A stretch of 64,000 nt of DNA, taken from positions 1 to 64,000 of the forward strand of contig WHUX01000063.1 in NCBI GenBank assembly GCA_015179025.1. The letters are read 5' to 3'. Shown one piece after another: positions 1 through 10,741 of the stretch. The stretch's first letter is position 1. Every line of letters begins with the position of its first letter. Both the position numbers and the translations under genes were made by a program. The notes under the pieces were generated by a model. It was not told where the DNA came from, searched no databases, and saw nothing but the letters and a program-made list of their open reading frames with translations. The DNA is from Terfezia claveryi (taxonomy: Eukaryota; Ascomycota; Pezizomycetes; Pezizales; Pezizaceae).

Positions 1-330
1 AAATGCCCCCTTGACAACAAACTCTATTCACTACCAACAGAAACTATCAGAAAATGCAGCATATGTAACAAAGATAGCCACTGGTCTTATCTATGCCCAA
101 GACTTCCAAATGTCACTACTACAGGAGGAAAAGTTATACCAAGATGTAAGTATTGTCTTGGTTACCATAACCTGAACAAAAACTTTGTCAGCTCCTATGA
201 CACTAGAAAAAATAATTTGAAGGCCCTCAATAAGCCCTTCTACAATAGTAACCACCTGAAAAAGGCACTAGGAGTCCAGGATAATGATGAAAAGAGCATG
301 GAACCAGATTTGGTAATTGCTAATAGATAA
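1..330 (+). pseudogene. Gag-like zinc-knuckle fragment of the gypsy element
   Basis: Frame 1 is open from the window edge to TAA at 328-330. It encodes a CCHC zinc knuckle (CSICNKDSHWSYLC, a C-x2-C-x4-H-x4-C pattern, about nt 55-96), followed by a second Cys-rich stretch (CKYCLGYH). CCHC knuckles bind RNA in retroelement Gag proteins. The 5' end is outside the window. It sits only about 100 nt before the integrase remnant, so the pol region between them seems to be deleted. Assignment to Gag rests on the knuckle and on position. Confidence 0.55.
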
Positions 331-429
331 GAGATTATGAGTTGGAATGGCATTATGGAGAAGAGATGGAAAAAGATACAGTGTTTGACCACTGTACTTA
401 AGAGTCAAAAAGGTGAACAGTACCTATAG

Positions 430-1243
430 CAAAGGTACAGGATGGATTCATGTACCTGCTGAAGAATTTTGCTTGGAGGATGGTTATTCCTAAAGGACTA
501 CAAGTTAAAGGTAACCCTGCCTCTAAAGCCCTTATTCAACAAGCACATGTCACCACTGGATATGGAGGCCTTGCAAAAACAACAGTGAGCTTACCAATAA
601 GTACATCTTTCAGGATTTTTATAAGCAGGTTGAAGAATTTGTGAGGAGTTGTAAAACCTGCCAAATACCAAAGGATCCATACAGAAACCCCCTGGATTCC
701 TTACTCCTCTCAATGTACCTACTAGGCCATAGGGTAGCATGGCTATGGATTTTCTTAGTATAGAACCTATTATGATTTCATGTACTAAATTTACCCTTAG
801 TACAGAACTCCTGTTAATGATAAGCCTCACATGTTACATTTCATAAGTTATTAGTCATGACTGACAGGTATTCTGATTTTACATTTTTACTACCTGTTGC
901 AGATAATGTTGACACATTAGGAGTTATTGATATCTTTGAAAGATTCATTAAGCCTAATGTGGGATTTCCTTATGAAATTGTTTCTGACCAAGACCCCTTG
1001 TTTATGTCTACTACATTTCAAGATTGGATACAGAAAAATGGAATTATGCATAAAGCATCTTCCACATATCACCCCCAGACTGATGGGATAAGTGAAAGGA
1101 AGAATAGGACAATTATTCCTATGTTTGCAGCTAAGAAGCTGGAACAGGGAATGAATTGGGTACAAGCCACACCTTCTGTTCAAACAGAGGTGAATGCAAG
1201 AGTTAGTGCCACAAGAGGACACTCCCTTTCTTTACCAAGCTAG
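430..1243 (+). pseudogene. Broken Ty3/gypsy integrase (HHCC zinc domain plus DDE core)
   Basis: The integrase can be read across at least two frame changes. An N-terminal H2C2 zinc-binding region ends in VRSCKTCQIPK near nt 640-670. The DDE core follows: MDFLS (first Asp, about nt 740-755), then the longest intact piece at 857-1243, which includes IVSDQDPLF (second Asp) and STYHPQTDGISERKNR (Glu). These are the catalytic residues used for strand transfer in Ty3/gypsy integrases. In-frame stops and shifts between the zinc domain and the core mean no full protein is made. About 170 nt further on come segments similar to the GPY/F linker region. Confidence 0.8.
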
Positions 1244-1639
1244 GATACTAGCCTAATTTGTCTGCACCTATCCTACCTCACCCTATACCTACCTACTCAA
1301 ACCCTACAACCAGATTTTACCAGGTTGCTGAAAACCTTACTAAAGCAAAAAAGGACCAAATTAGCAAGCCAACAAATATAGAAGAGCCTCCCTGATTACT
1401 AAGTCAATGATCAGGTGATGCTATCAACAAAAAACCTACCAGCAAGGTACCACTCTCTAAACTGTCTCCTAAATGATAGGCCCTTCACTATTACCAAATA
1501 TTCACCATGGAGTCAAAATGCTAAACTTGACTTCACTGACTTCCCTGACCTCAATAATATCAACAATTCCTTCCACACCTCACTTTTGAAACCCTTCTTC
1601 CCTAATCCAATACAACTGTTCCCTTCCAGGACACTGGAA

Positions 1640-1850
1640 CAACCAGGACCAGTTAAGGAAGATAGGTATGAGGTAGAAAGAGTGTTGGAATTAGGTCACA
1701 ACCTAGAACAGGGAAGTTGCAGTACAAGGTGAAATGGAAAGGGATGGCCTCATAATATAATGAGTGGGTGTATGCTGATGGTGTTGATGAGTCATTGAAA
1801 AAACAATTCTGGTTGACTAGTAGTAAGCAAGCAACTTACAAAAAGAGAAA
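1640..1850 (+). pseudogene. Integrase C-terminal chromodomain remnant
   Basis: Two frames together give EVERVLE, then YKVKWKG, then YNEWVYADG, the three landmarks of a chromodomain (a strand with acidic residues, the VKWKG strand, and the aromatic cage followed by a helix). A frameshift near 1725 and a stop within the domain break it. In chromoviruses this domain directs integration toward heterochromatin marks, which would fit the repeat-dense setting here. It is preceded by SFHTSLLKPFF (about 1570-1605), a typical segment before the chromodomain in these integrases. Confidence 0.65.
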
Positions 1851-2100
1851 GGTTAGTGAGAATAAGCTTGCAAAAATAAGATAAGGAAAGAAACCTTGGA
1901 AATAATTAATGATGAAAGAAAGAAAGTCCTTGCTCCTCCTATTTATCTAATGCAGTCAAGATTGACAAAGGCAAAGAAAAGAGGTGGACTTACCCCAATT
2001 GATACTTAGACATTTCTTTAAGAAAGACAACCACAAAGGGTAATTAGTCAGTATTTTGATGACATTCCTATTGTTAAGATTTCAAGTAGGGGTATGATAA

Positions 2101-2899
2101 TGTAAGGTATGATATAGGAGCAAGTGGGAGTAGTACCTATATGATAGGAACAATAGGTATTATGGATTGAATATTAACTACTAATGTACATAAATCCAGA
2201 CCCTATTTATTTCCTAGGATGGAGATTTTATCTAAATAGGGAGGCATGTAAGGAAGTGGCTTACTCATACCCTATGACTAACCCTCTCCCTCACAAATGT
2301 ATTTTTTATGTATTTTCTTACTCAGCAAGCATCTCAAAACACACAACATTCTGTGTGCTATCTGCCTTGCTAATATTTACATGTTTCATATGTTTCACAT
2401 GCTTTACATGTTATCATATGCTTTCATATATTATCATATGCTTTATATATATAAGTCAAAGTTAAGACTTAACTATTTTGTACTAGATAGTATTTGGAAG
2501 TACTATCTAGAAGATCAGATGATGTTGATCTCAATCACATATAAGGGTCAGATGATGGTGCACTGCCTTAGCACTACCCCAGCACTGCCCTATTGGAAAT
2601 ATATATAGTCCCCTGAATTTCCCTTCAGTTGGACAGATAGTTAGAACTCAGAACATAATTAGAGTACAATCAATATAAAAGTTCTACTAGTTAATTCTCT
2701 AAGTACCTTTGGCACTCCTATACTACTTTACCTATTACAGTAATCTTATGCTACTGGTAATAACTTTAATAGTGAGACTGAACAATATACTATTAGTAAT
2801 CTACTTTATAGTATACATTACTAGCCTAAGATTATCTGATTAGATTGGATCCTTATCTAATCTAATCTGATTGTCCAGTCCCCCTAACAACACTTTACA
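2101..2899 (+). repeat. 3' LTR of the gypsy element
   Basis: Begins TGTAAGG and ends CTTTACA, the same termini as the two solo LTRs at 3694 and 8172. It shares with them an internal block around 2545-2610 (GGGTCAGATGATGGTGCACT and the following CAGCACTGCCC / TATATAGTCCCCTGAATT region, which probably includes the TATA box). It is about 799 bp, longer than the 643-645 bp solo copies, and contains extra AT-rich sequence. The start is inferred from the shared terminus; only one LTR is in the window, so it cannot be checked against its partner. Confidence 0.6.
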
Positions 2900-3430
2900 G
2901 TCCACTGGTTTCTGGCGAGTTCATGTACCTAGCTATGCATGCCTATGTCTGCGCATATAGATTGGGGATATCTTGCAACTGCACTTTGGGCATCCTAAGA
3001 GCAATTAGCAATACCTTCACATAGAGTCCGCGGGTTGTCTGGCGAGTTCACACACCTAGCTATGTCTGTATATATAGATGGAGAATATCTCAAGAGTACA
3101 CTGGGGAAGTTCTAACCTCAGCGCTAGCTGCTTGACCTTTTGCCAACTACTAGCTAGCTGTATTATATATCATACCTCTGAAAAGAGGGAGTGTACATGC
3201 TCTTGTATTCTGTTGGTTCACACAGCCCTGGAAATATGTGTCAGTTGATGTGGCAAGGAAATATGTATTGATTGGTTAGAAGGCAGATTTGCATATACTA
3301 GTATGACAGATCAGTATATGCATGTTTTAGGCTTTATATGCCTACCAGCTCTGAGTTTATCGAAGTGAATGATAGGAGCACTGATGGTGGGCTTGTTCAT
3401 ATGGACTTGTGCTTGCGAAAAACTCATGCT
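2900..3430. repeat. Left arm of a large inverted repeat
   Basis: The reverse complement of about 5830-6350 aligns along the whole of this stretch with scattered substitutions. Shared landmarks include CTAAGAGCAATTAGCAAT, TGTCTGGCGAGTTCAC, CTAGCTATGTCT, GATTGGT with AGAAGGCAGATTTGCA, and CTTGTTCATATGGACTTGT. The arm contains one or two units of the tandem array seen at 6180-7190, in opposite orientation. The gypsy element ends exactly at its outer boundary (2899/2900), so the arm probably continues beyond that insertion outside the window. Confidence 0.85.
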
Positions 3431-3693
3431 TTTAGAGATATATATGAGACACTTGTACTTTGGAGATATATATATATATATATGTGAAAAACTTATACTT
3501 TTAGAGGCTTATATATATATATGTAAGAAACTTGTACTTTTGAGGCTTATTAGTAGTGGTGGTCACTTCCTATTTGCAATAACGACAATTGCAATAACGA
3601 AGTACCTTGGTAGTTCTAAACTAAGCCTAAACTGTAAAAATTTGTAATTAACAAGTAACCACCTCTATGCATATTCTATCATGATTCTAATTA

Positions 3694-4336
3694 TGTAAGG
3701 AAGTCACATTCCATTTCCCAATGAAATGTAACTCCCGTTACATACCAACTTTTAACCTAGTGGAATAAGATATTATTAGGCCACCAGCGTCGGCTGGCAG
3801 ATGATAATAAAGGTATAGTAACTCATGTATTTCATTATAGTAATGAGCATGACTTATTGGAAGGGTCATGCGATACTTGTAGTTCTATTTCCTAGTAGTT
3901 TCTAGTAGTTTCTATCATGTTGATTTCAAATCATGTAATGGGTCAGATGATGGTGCACTGCCTCAGTACTGCCCCAACACTGCCTCAACACTGCCCCACT
4001 CTGGGCAGTATATAGTCCCCTGAATTCCCCTTTGTTGGAGGAGCGTTCAAGCCAGTGATAGAGATAGAAACAGAGTAGTAGATATCTACCAATAATAAAG
4101 TATTGAGCTATTATATTCTGGGCCCATTTGGGCCCATCTCCCTCTATATTCCAATAACAAGTTATAGGCTGGTCAGGCCTACCTTTTATAACTAGAGTGA
4201 CAATAGAATATATACAAGCAAGATATACTTAAACAGAAGCTATAGGTTCCGTGCACCTATAGTTTGCTGTAGTGAACTCTAGTACTGTCGCCCAGCAGTA
4301 GAGAGTTAGTTATGAAGTACACCGCCTTACTTTACA
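3694..4336 (+). repeat. Solo LTR (643 bp) with AATTA target duplication
   Basis: Starts TGTAAGGAAGTCAC, ends CTTACTTTACA, and is flanked by AATTA at 3689-3693 and 4337-4341. It is nearly identical to the copy at 8172-8816. The TATATAGTCCCCTGAATT block near 4010 is a plausible TATA region. No internal gypsy sequence adjoins it, so it is the product of LTR-LTR recombination. It is nested in the TIR element at 3556-4767. Confidence 0.92.
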
Positions 4337-4475
4337 AATTATACTTGTCCTGATGATCTTCCATCCATGCAACAAGTCTTTCAACGTCCTCTTTATTCCA
4401 TGTGCGCTCCTTCACATCCTGGCACTTCGTACCAGTTGAAGATATTGCTGTTTGGCTTTGCAAGGTTGAGAACAT
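4337..4475 (-). pseudogene. Small transposon ORF fragment with a WNKEDVERLVAWMED segment
   Basis: On the minus strand an ATG at 4475-4473 opens a frame of about 46 codons (the frame is open further upstream to about 4560). It contains RTWNKEDVERLVAWMEDHQD, a Trp-anchored helix of the kind found at the start of Myb-like or HTH domains in fungal transposon proteins. Before the solo LTR inserted, the frame ended just past this segment at TAG, so the ORF was already short. It probably represents the DNA-binding part of a transposase gene kept in a non-autonomous element. Family not determined. Confidence 0.35.
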
Positions 4476-5829
4476 CGCTTGTGAGGGTTGGAGAAATTTG
4501 TTGCTTTCGAGGACGTTGGGGATCGAGGTGTTCAGATAGATCTCTGAATTTTGTGGTGCTTAATGAAGTTGGTTTGCCTGATGACTAAGGCTCGTTATTG
4601 CTATTGCAATTCAAATATTTCTCGTTAATGCACTCGAGAGTGCATTTATGAGTTTGAGTTGTAATAACAATTGCAATAACAAGCCTGGCCAATCATAGTG
4701 GATGCCAAGGCGCCAAGGTGCTTTGTTATTGTAATTGTCGCTATTGCAAATAAGAAGTGACCACCACTAGTATATATGCAAGAATCTCATGCTTTTGAAG
4801 GTAAGAAACTCATGCTTTGAAGACTTAGATATATATGCATGAGAAACTTGTACTTTTGAGGCTTATTAGTATACATGCGAGAATCTCGTACTTTGGAGAC
4901 TTATATATATATATATGAGAAACTCATGCTTTTGGAGGCTTATATATATATACGCAAGAATCTTGTGCTTTGGAGACTTATATATAGATATATGAGAAAC
5001 TCGTGCTTTTGAGGCTTATTAGTATATATATGAGAAACTTATGCTTTTGGGTGATATATATATATACAAGACACTCGTGCTTTGGAGATATATATATATA
5101 TATATGCGACAAACTTATGCTTTTGGAGGCTTATATATATATATATGAGAAACTCATACTTTTGAGGCTTATTAGTATATATACGAGAATCTTGTACTTT
5201 TGAGGGCGAGAAACTCGTGCTTTAGAGACTTACATATATATGTACAAGAAACTTGTACTTTTGAGGCTTATTAATATATATGTGAGAATCTTCTGCTTTG
5301 GAAACTTATATATACATCTGTGAGAAACTCGTGCTTTTGAGGCTTATTAGTATATATGTAAGAATTTTATGCTTTTGAAGGCTGATATATATATATACAA
5401 GAAACTCATGCTTTTGGAGATATATATATATATATGTGAGACACTTGTGCTTTGGAGATATATATATATATATGCAAGAAACTCGTGCTTTTGAGGCTTA
5501 TAGATTGATTCTATATAGACCTAGAGGCTGCCAATGCATAAGTTTCTCACCTATACATATATATTAGTCTTACCTACGAATGCATGTATTTTTCTATGTC
5601 TCCAAAAGTATGAGTTTCTCATATATATATATATATATGCCCGCGAATGCATGCATGTTTCTATATATCTCCAAAAGCACGAGTTTCTTATATATATATA
5701 TATATATCTCCAAAGCATAAGTTTCTTGCATATATATATATATATCTCCAAAAGTATAAGTTTCTCGTATATATATATATATATCTCCAAAAGTATGAGT
5801 TTCTCACATATATATATATAAGTCTTCAA

Positions 5830-6350
5830 AAGCATGAGTTTCTTATAAGTACAAGTCCATATGAACAAGTCCACCATCAGTACTTCTATTACTCACTTTG
5901 GTAAACCCACAGCTGGCATGTATATGTAGCCTGAAATATATATGTGCTGATCTGTCACACCAGCATGTGCAAATCTGCCTTCTGACCAATCAACACATAT
6001 TTCCTGGCCGTGTCAACCGATACATATTTCTAGGGCTGCGTGAACCAATAGAATACGAGAGCACGTACACCTCCTCTTTTTACAGGTATGATATATAATA
6101 TAGCTAGCTAGTAGTCGGTAGAAGTTCAAGCAGCTAGCACTGAGGTTAGGACTCCCCTAGTATACTCTCGAGATATCCTCCATCTATATGCGTAGACATA
6201 GCTAGGTATGTGAACTCGCCAGACAACCCATGGACTCTATGTGAAGGCATTGCTAATTGCTCTTAGGACACTCAAAGTCCAGTTGTGAGATATCCCCAAT
6301 CTATGTGCACAGACACAGGCATAGCTAGGTATGTGAACTCACTACTAACC
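5830..6350. repeat. Right arm of the large inverted repeat
   Basis: Reverse-complementary to 2900-3430 over about 500 bp. The inner end joins the reversed minisatellite (5535-5870) and the outer end runs into the tandem array that begins near 6180. With the left arm it makes an imperfect palindrome of about 3.4 kb with a repetitive centre. Confidence 0.85.
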
Positions 6351-7190
6351 AGTAGACTTTATGTGAAGGCATTGCAAATTGCTCTAGGACGCCTAAAGTA
6401 TAGTTGCGAGATATCTCTAATCTATGTGCATAGACACAGGTATAGCTAGGTACATGAACTCACCAGAAACCAGTGGACTCTATGTGAAGGTATTGCTAAT
6501 TGCTCTTAGAACACCTAAAGTGTAGTTGCGAGATATCCCAAATCTATGTGTGTAAACACAGGCATAGCTAGGTACATGAACTCGCCAGAAAACCAGCAGA
6601 CTCCATGTGAGGGCATTGCTAATTTCTCTTAGGACTCCGCCGAGATATCCCCTATCAATATTCACAGATATAGTTAGGTATGTAAACTTGCTAGAAAACC
6701 AGTGGACTCTATATGGAGGTATTGCTAATTGCTCTTAGAACTCTGCAAGTGTCCTCCCAAGGTATTCCCTATTAATTACAAACATAGCTAGGTAAATGAA
6801 CTCGCCAGAAAACTAGTGGACTCTATATGAGGGCATTGCTAATTGTTCTTAGGACTCCACAAATGCACTCCCGAGATATGCCCTATCAATATGTACAGAC
6901 ATAGCTAAGTAAGTAAACTTGCCTAGTGGACTCCATGTGAGGGTATTGCTAATTGCTTTTAAGACTCTACAATTGTACTCCAGAGATATCCCCTATTAAT
7001 ATGTACAAATATAGCTAGGTATGTAGACTCACTAGCAAATTCACTGTAGGACTTCTAAGCTAATTGCACTTAGAACACACCTGAGATATCTGCTATCAAT
7101 ATACACAGATATAGCTAGGTACGTGGACTCACCAGCAAATCCATGGATACTGTGGAACTGCTTAGCTAATTGCTCTACTACTAGGGGTTG
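6180..7190. repeat. Tandem array of 107-125 bp units
   Basis: At least seven units are marked by GGACTCTATGTGA-like sequence near 6232, 6355, 6475, 6599, 6706, 6818 and 6928, with two weaker units near 7045 and 7145. Each contains CATTGCTAATTGCTCTTAGGA, then GAGATATCCCC, then CATAGCTAGGTA and GAACTCGCCAGAAAACCAG. The array overlaps the right inverted-repeat arm. Its position beside a hAT relic suggests subterminal repeats of a hAT element, but this is inference. Confidence 0.8.
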
Positions 7191-7559
7191 CTTATGGCAG
7201 TAGATAACTATATTAGCATGAGCGGTTACTACTTTGGAGACTGCTGAGGTCTGGGAACGGCTGGATTATGGGAGACATATATACAGGACAGAGTCCTAGT
7301 AGGATCCATGATGGAATGGTTCGGTGGAAATACAAATATAGCTTATCAGTATATATAGAAGCTCAAGTTCACCTAGTGTATGTAATGTATTGCTTATACC
7401 TAGCTGCCTTTGCCTGACTGCCCCTCTCTGCCTGACTACGTTTACCTGACTGCTATTACCATTATTCTCTGCGTGCACCAAGTAGAGTAGAAATATTGTT
7501 TGTCAGGTAGTTGTGCCAGAGCGCACACCTGCGTTACTGAGGCATACTATGATCTTATA

Positions 7560-9430
7560 GCACCTGGATTTTTTATGACTATGGATTGGCACTTGGGGGC
7601 AGAAACAATATATAGCTTGAGGGTGGAGATACATAAAATAGAGCACCAGGGCACTGTTCCATAATGCTGAACCTTAGAGCATAAAGCCTCAAGGTATAGC
7701 GTCATGGCATGGATTGTATTAAAAACTGGCCATGAAGTGCGTGCTGCAAGGGAGCGGTGCCCAGGTGACAATAGTCTTCTGCACTGCACTATTAACTATT
7801 AGTTTGTCTTTAGAATATCATGGGCATTAAGGGCTGCAAAGGCAAACTACAATTGTTTCTGATGTAGCATATGACTATATAGAATATGTTCTTTATCTAC
7901 AATGATATCTTAGACCATATAGAAAAACAGTAGAAATATATATATAAACTTTTAGCTAATCCTACCTAGGCTTTAAAGTTTCTCGCTATAATAAAAGTAT
8001 GTTAGTAGATCTTTAAGAAGTATTATTCTAGGACTGAAAAACAATCTCTTATCTACAACTTTGTAACTATTCTTAATTGATCTAACAAATTATCCTTGTA
8101 TAATGATTGAGAAAATTTTAATGTCTAAGATCCAAGTAGTATATAGCAGAACAGGAACTATATTTTATATATGTAAGGAAGTCACATTCCATTTCCTAAT
8201 GAAATATAACTCCCATTACATACCAACTTTTAACCTAGTGGAATAAGATATTATCAGACTGCCAGCATTGGCCGGCAGATGATAATAAAGGTATAGTAAC
8301 TCATGTATTTCATTATAGTAATGAGCGTGACCTATTAGAAGGGTTATGTAATACTTATAATTCTATTTCCTAGTAGTTTCTGAAAGTTTCTATCATGTTA
8401 ATTTCAAATCATATAATGGGTCAGATGATTATGTACTGCCTCAGCACTACCCCAACACTGCTTCAACACTGCCCCACTCTAGGCAGTATATAGTCCCCTA
8501 AATTCCCCTCAGTTAGAGGAGCGTTCAAGCCAGTGATAGAGACAGAAACAGAGTAGTAGATATCTACCAATAATAAAGTATTGAGCTATTATATTCTGGG
8601 CCCGTTTGGGCCCATCTCCCTCTATGTTTCAATAATAAGTTATAGGCCGGTCGGGCCTACCTTTTACAACTAGAGCGACAATAGAATATATATATATACA
8701 AGATATACTTAAACAGAAGCTATAGGTTCCGTACATCTATAGTTTGCTGTAGTAAACTCTAGTACTACCACCTGGCAGTGGAGAGATGGTTATGAAGCAT
8801 GCCACCTTACTTTACAATATATGGAGTATTATAAGTACAAATGAATTCTATTAGTATATAACTATTTTGGCTCATATGTTTTTTATAATATGATTTTCTA
8901 TGATACTATTTTCTATAACACCATTTTCTGTGATACTATTTTCCATGATTGGAAACTATTCATAATATACAAAAAAATATAATTCTTACCAAATTCACTT
9001 CTTAGGGTTCAGTTCAAAGATTATTTTGAACATAATTATGTTAAATACATGCTAGAAGCTCAAGTTTATAATATACTAGTAGATAATAGAGAACAATCTT
9101 ATATAATACATTAACTATAAGAGCATACCATAACCCAATTGGAGGATATACCAGAAATTAAGAGATACCTAGCAAATTCAATAATAATATTGAATTGAAA
9201 ATACTCTCAATCCTAGTAGAAGATATATGATAATGAATATCCTATGCTAGCATAAATAGTGAGAGATATATTAAGTATTCCATTTATATCTCTCTTAGTA
9301 GAGTAAATATTCAGTAGTACTTAAGATATTTTGCTATACTAATACAATAGAATAGTTTACCAGATGATAACTGCACTAATATTAACTAAATCATGGGATA
9401 TTATATACATAAAATATAGAATTCTAGAGG
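7560..9430 (+). pseudogene. Decayed hAT transposase, split by a solo LTR
   Basis: The clearest part is the C-terminal hATC dimerisation domain at about 9200-9420. Reading through stops gives YDNEYPMLA, VRDILSIPFISLLVE, IFSST, DILLY and LILTKSWD, which fits the fungal hAT pattern of ARDILSIP...VERxFS...Rxxl. Before the LTR, at about 8020-8130, KKYYSRTEKQSLIYNFVTIL fits the upstream conserved block (yYskt...aiatiLdPr). Many stops (mostly TAA/TGA) and very low CpG show long inactivity. The solo LTR at 8172-8816 lies between the two conserved blocks. The 5' boundary is uncertain. Confidence 0.7.
8172..8816 (+). repeat. Solo LTR (645 bp) with ATATA target duplication
   Basis: Starts TGTAAGGAAGTCAC and ends CTTACTTTACA. 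It is flanked by ATATA at 8167-8171 and 8817-8821. It is a close copy of the LTR at 3694-4336 and inserted inside the hAT transposase relic. Differences between the two copies are mostly C/T and G/A transitions. Confidence 0.92.
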
Positions 9431-10560
9431 TATAAATTAGACTAGTACATGTAGAAGAAGGCATAGCTAATTTGGATAAAGGTGAGATAATACTGGAGAA
9501 ATAAGCCCTCAGCTATAATATAGACTTCCTCTACTATATGGTACCACAGTCCTTAGATACCATTCAGAAATAGATAGATATAGATTCAGATACAGATTAA
9601 GATATGGAAGTACCTAGTAGCTGAATAATAGACAAGAACCTTCTAAATAACTTGGCAGATTTAATATTCAAGAATGCTAGCCTATTATATAGTTTCATAG
9701 AAGATTCTACCTCAAGTATGTCTAACTTATTTTATCAAAGTCTATTATATAGGCAAGTAGCAATACTATCTCCTTCAACTCTATATTAAAGTACCCAAAA
9801 GTACTATTTATCATAGTCTATAAGTTTGATACTATTGATAGTAAGTAGGTTTCAAAAGAAACTGTAACCTACATAGTATAGAAACTACAAAGTATAAGTG
9901 AGTAGAGATATTGATAGCATGAGGAGTATACTGGTAGGTAAGTATTAGTATAGGTTTTAGGGAAAATTTCTTTTCTATATTGTAAGTACTTTCTTCATTT
10001 AGGTTTACTATTTTAGTTAGTATATAGGATAGCTGGAGTTTTGAGGATTTTATAAGTAATATTTCTTTATTTATTTCTATTAGAAGTTACTTTTTGATTT
10101 AGTTTGCTTTGTTTTTAATAGTATATAAGATAGCCAGTTTTGTGTATAAGGATAGTATAAGCAGGATTAGAGAATTACTTTACCTCGATTTTGGAATATT
10201 AAGATTTATTTAGATATGAGTATTAGGAATTTGTCAATTAGTTTAGGTTTCTATATTTATAGAATTAAAGTGATTTATTTTATGAGAATTAGAGTATACA
10301 GAAATTGATAAGGTATCAATAAATATAATTCATATTAGCATGCAAGGTAGGGTAAGATTATATAGGAGAATGATAGGAAAATAGATAGAAGATTAGCTAC
10401 TAGTAGAATGCAGTTGAGAAATAGCAGTAAGGATTAAGTAGAAAGAAAAAGTTCAAGTCTGTAACAAGAGGAGGAATCTATAACAGGTGGAGCAATCCAT
10501 GACAGAAGGATAGATCCATGACAGGAGGAGTGATCCGTAACAGATAATGGAGAAAACACA
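9430..10560. other. AT-rich, CpG-poor stretch without genes
   Basis: No open frame of note. The sequence is dominated by TA steps and has almost no CG dinucleotides until about 10,545, where composition changes sharply. Short imperfect direct repeats of about 27 bp (GATCCATGACAG variants) lie at about 10465-10545. This probably belongs to the 3' part of the hAT element or to older transposon debris. Confidence 0.6.
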
Positions 10561-10741
10561 AAACCAAGACCGAGGTGAAACATGGGTGACTAATTCTTGG
10601 CGAGGACTCGGTCGATCACCGAGTAGTCACCGAGTTGGCGGTGAGTTGGCTTCGGAAGAATGGGCGTCGATGCGAGTCGGTACCGAGTAGGAAAAATAGT
10701 AGTAGAACTCGCCTCGACTCGAGCCGATGCGCACACTAAAC

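Larger units (their letters stand above)
1..2899 (+). mobile_element. 3' part of a decayed Ty3/gypsy chromodomain LTR retrotransposon
   Basis: The order is zinc-knuckle gag-like segment (1-330), integrase HHCC and DDE core (about 430-1240), chromodomain (about 1660-1840), then a 3' LTR (2101-2899). This is the arrangement of chromoviruses within Ty3/gypsy. The element is cut by the window edge. Protease, reverse transcriptase and RNase H are not found between the zinc knuckles and the integrase, so this copy looks internally deleted. Stops and frameshifts break every frame, so it should be inactive. It appears inserted into the inverted repeat that starts at 2900: the bases after the LTR, GTCCA (2900-2904), continue the repeat and are the expected target duplication, whose partner lies off the left edge. 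Confidence 0.75.
3556..4767. mobile_element. TIR DNA transposon (non-autonomous) with 5-bp TSD
   Basis: Inverted termini of about 55 bp: left 3556-3610 and right 4713-4767, both beginning GTGGTGGTCACTTC and continuing TATTTGCAATA with a few mismatches. Flanks are TAGTA at 3551-3555 and TAGTA at 4768-4772; removing the element and one TAGTA restores the minisatellite unit (GCTTATTAGTATATATG), as seen in neighbouring units. A 3-bp AGT duplication with slightly longer TIRs is equally consistent. Without the nested solo LTR the element is about 564 bp. It holds a short minus-strand ORF. The superfamily is not identified. Confidence 0.8.
3405..5870. repeat. AT-rich minisatellite of degenerate ~45-60 bp units
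   Basis: Units read roughly GAGAAACTCATGCTTTTGG, then AGGCTT or AGAT, then a TATATATATA run. They run forward in 3405-3550 and 4773-5500, and in reverse complement in 5535-5870, so the array changes direction near 5515. A TIR transposon (3556-4767) interrupts the forward part. Long ORFs here are only repeats of IYIYI-type peptides and are not genes. The direction switch marks the centre of the inverted repeat. Confidence 0.85.

Noticed and set aside
5003..5877. ORFs on both strands encoding IYIYI-rich peptides
   Set aside because: They are translations of the TATATATA minisatellite; the composition follows the repeat and frames exist on both strands.
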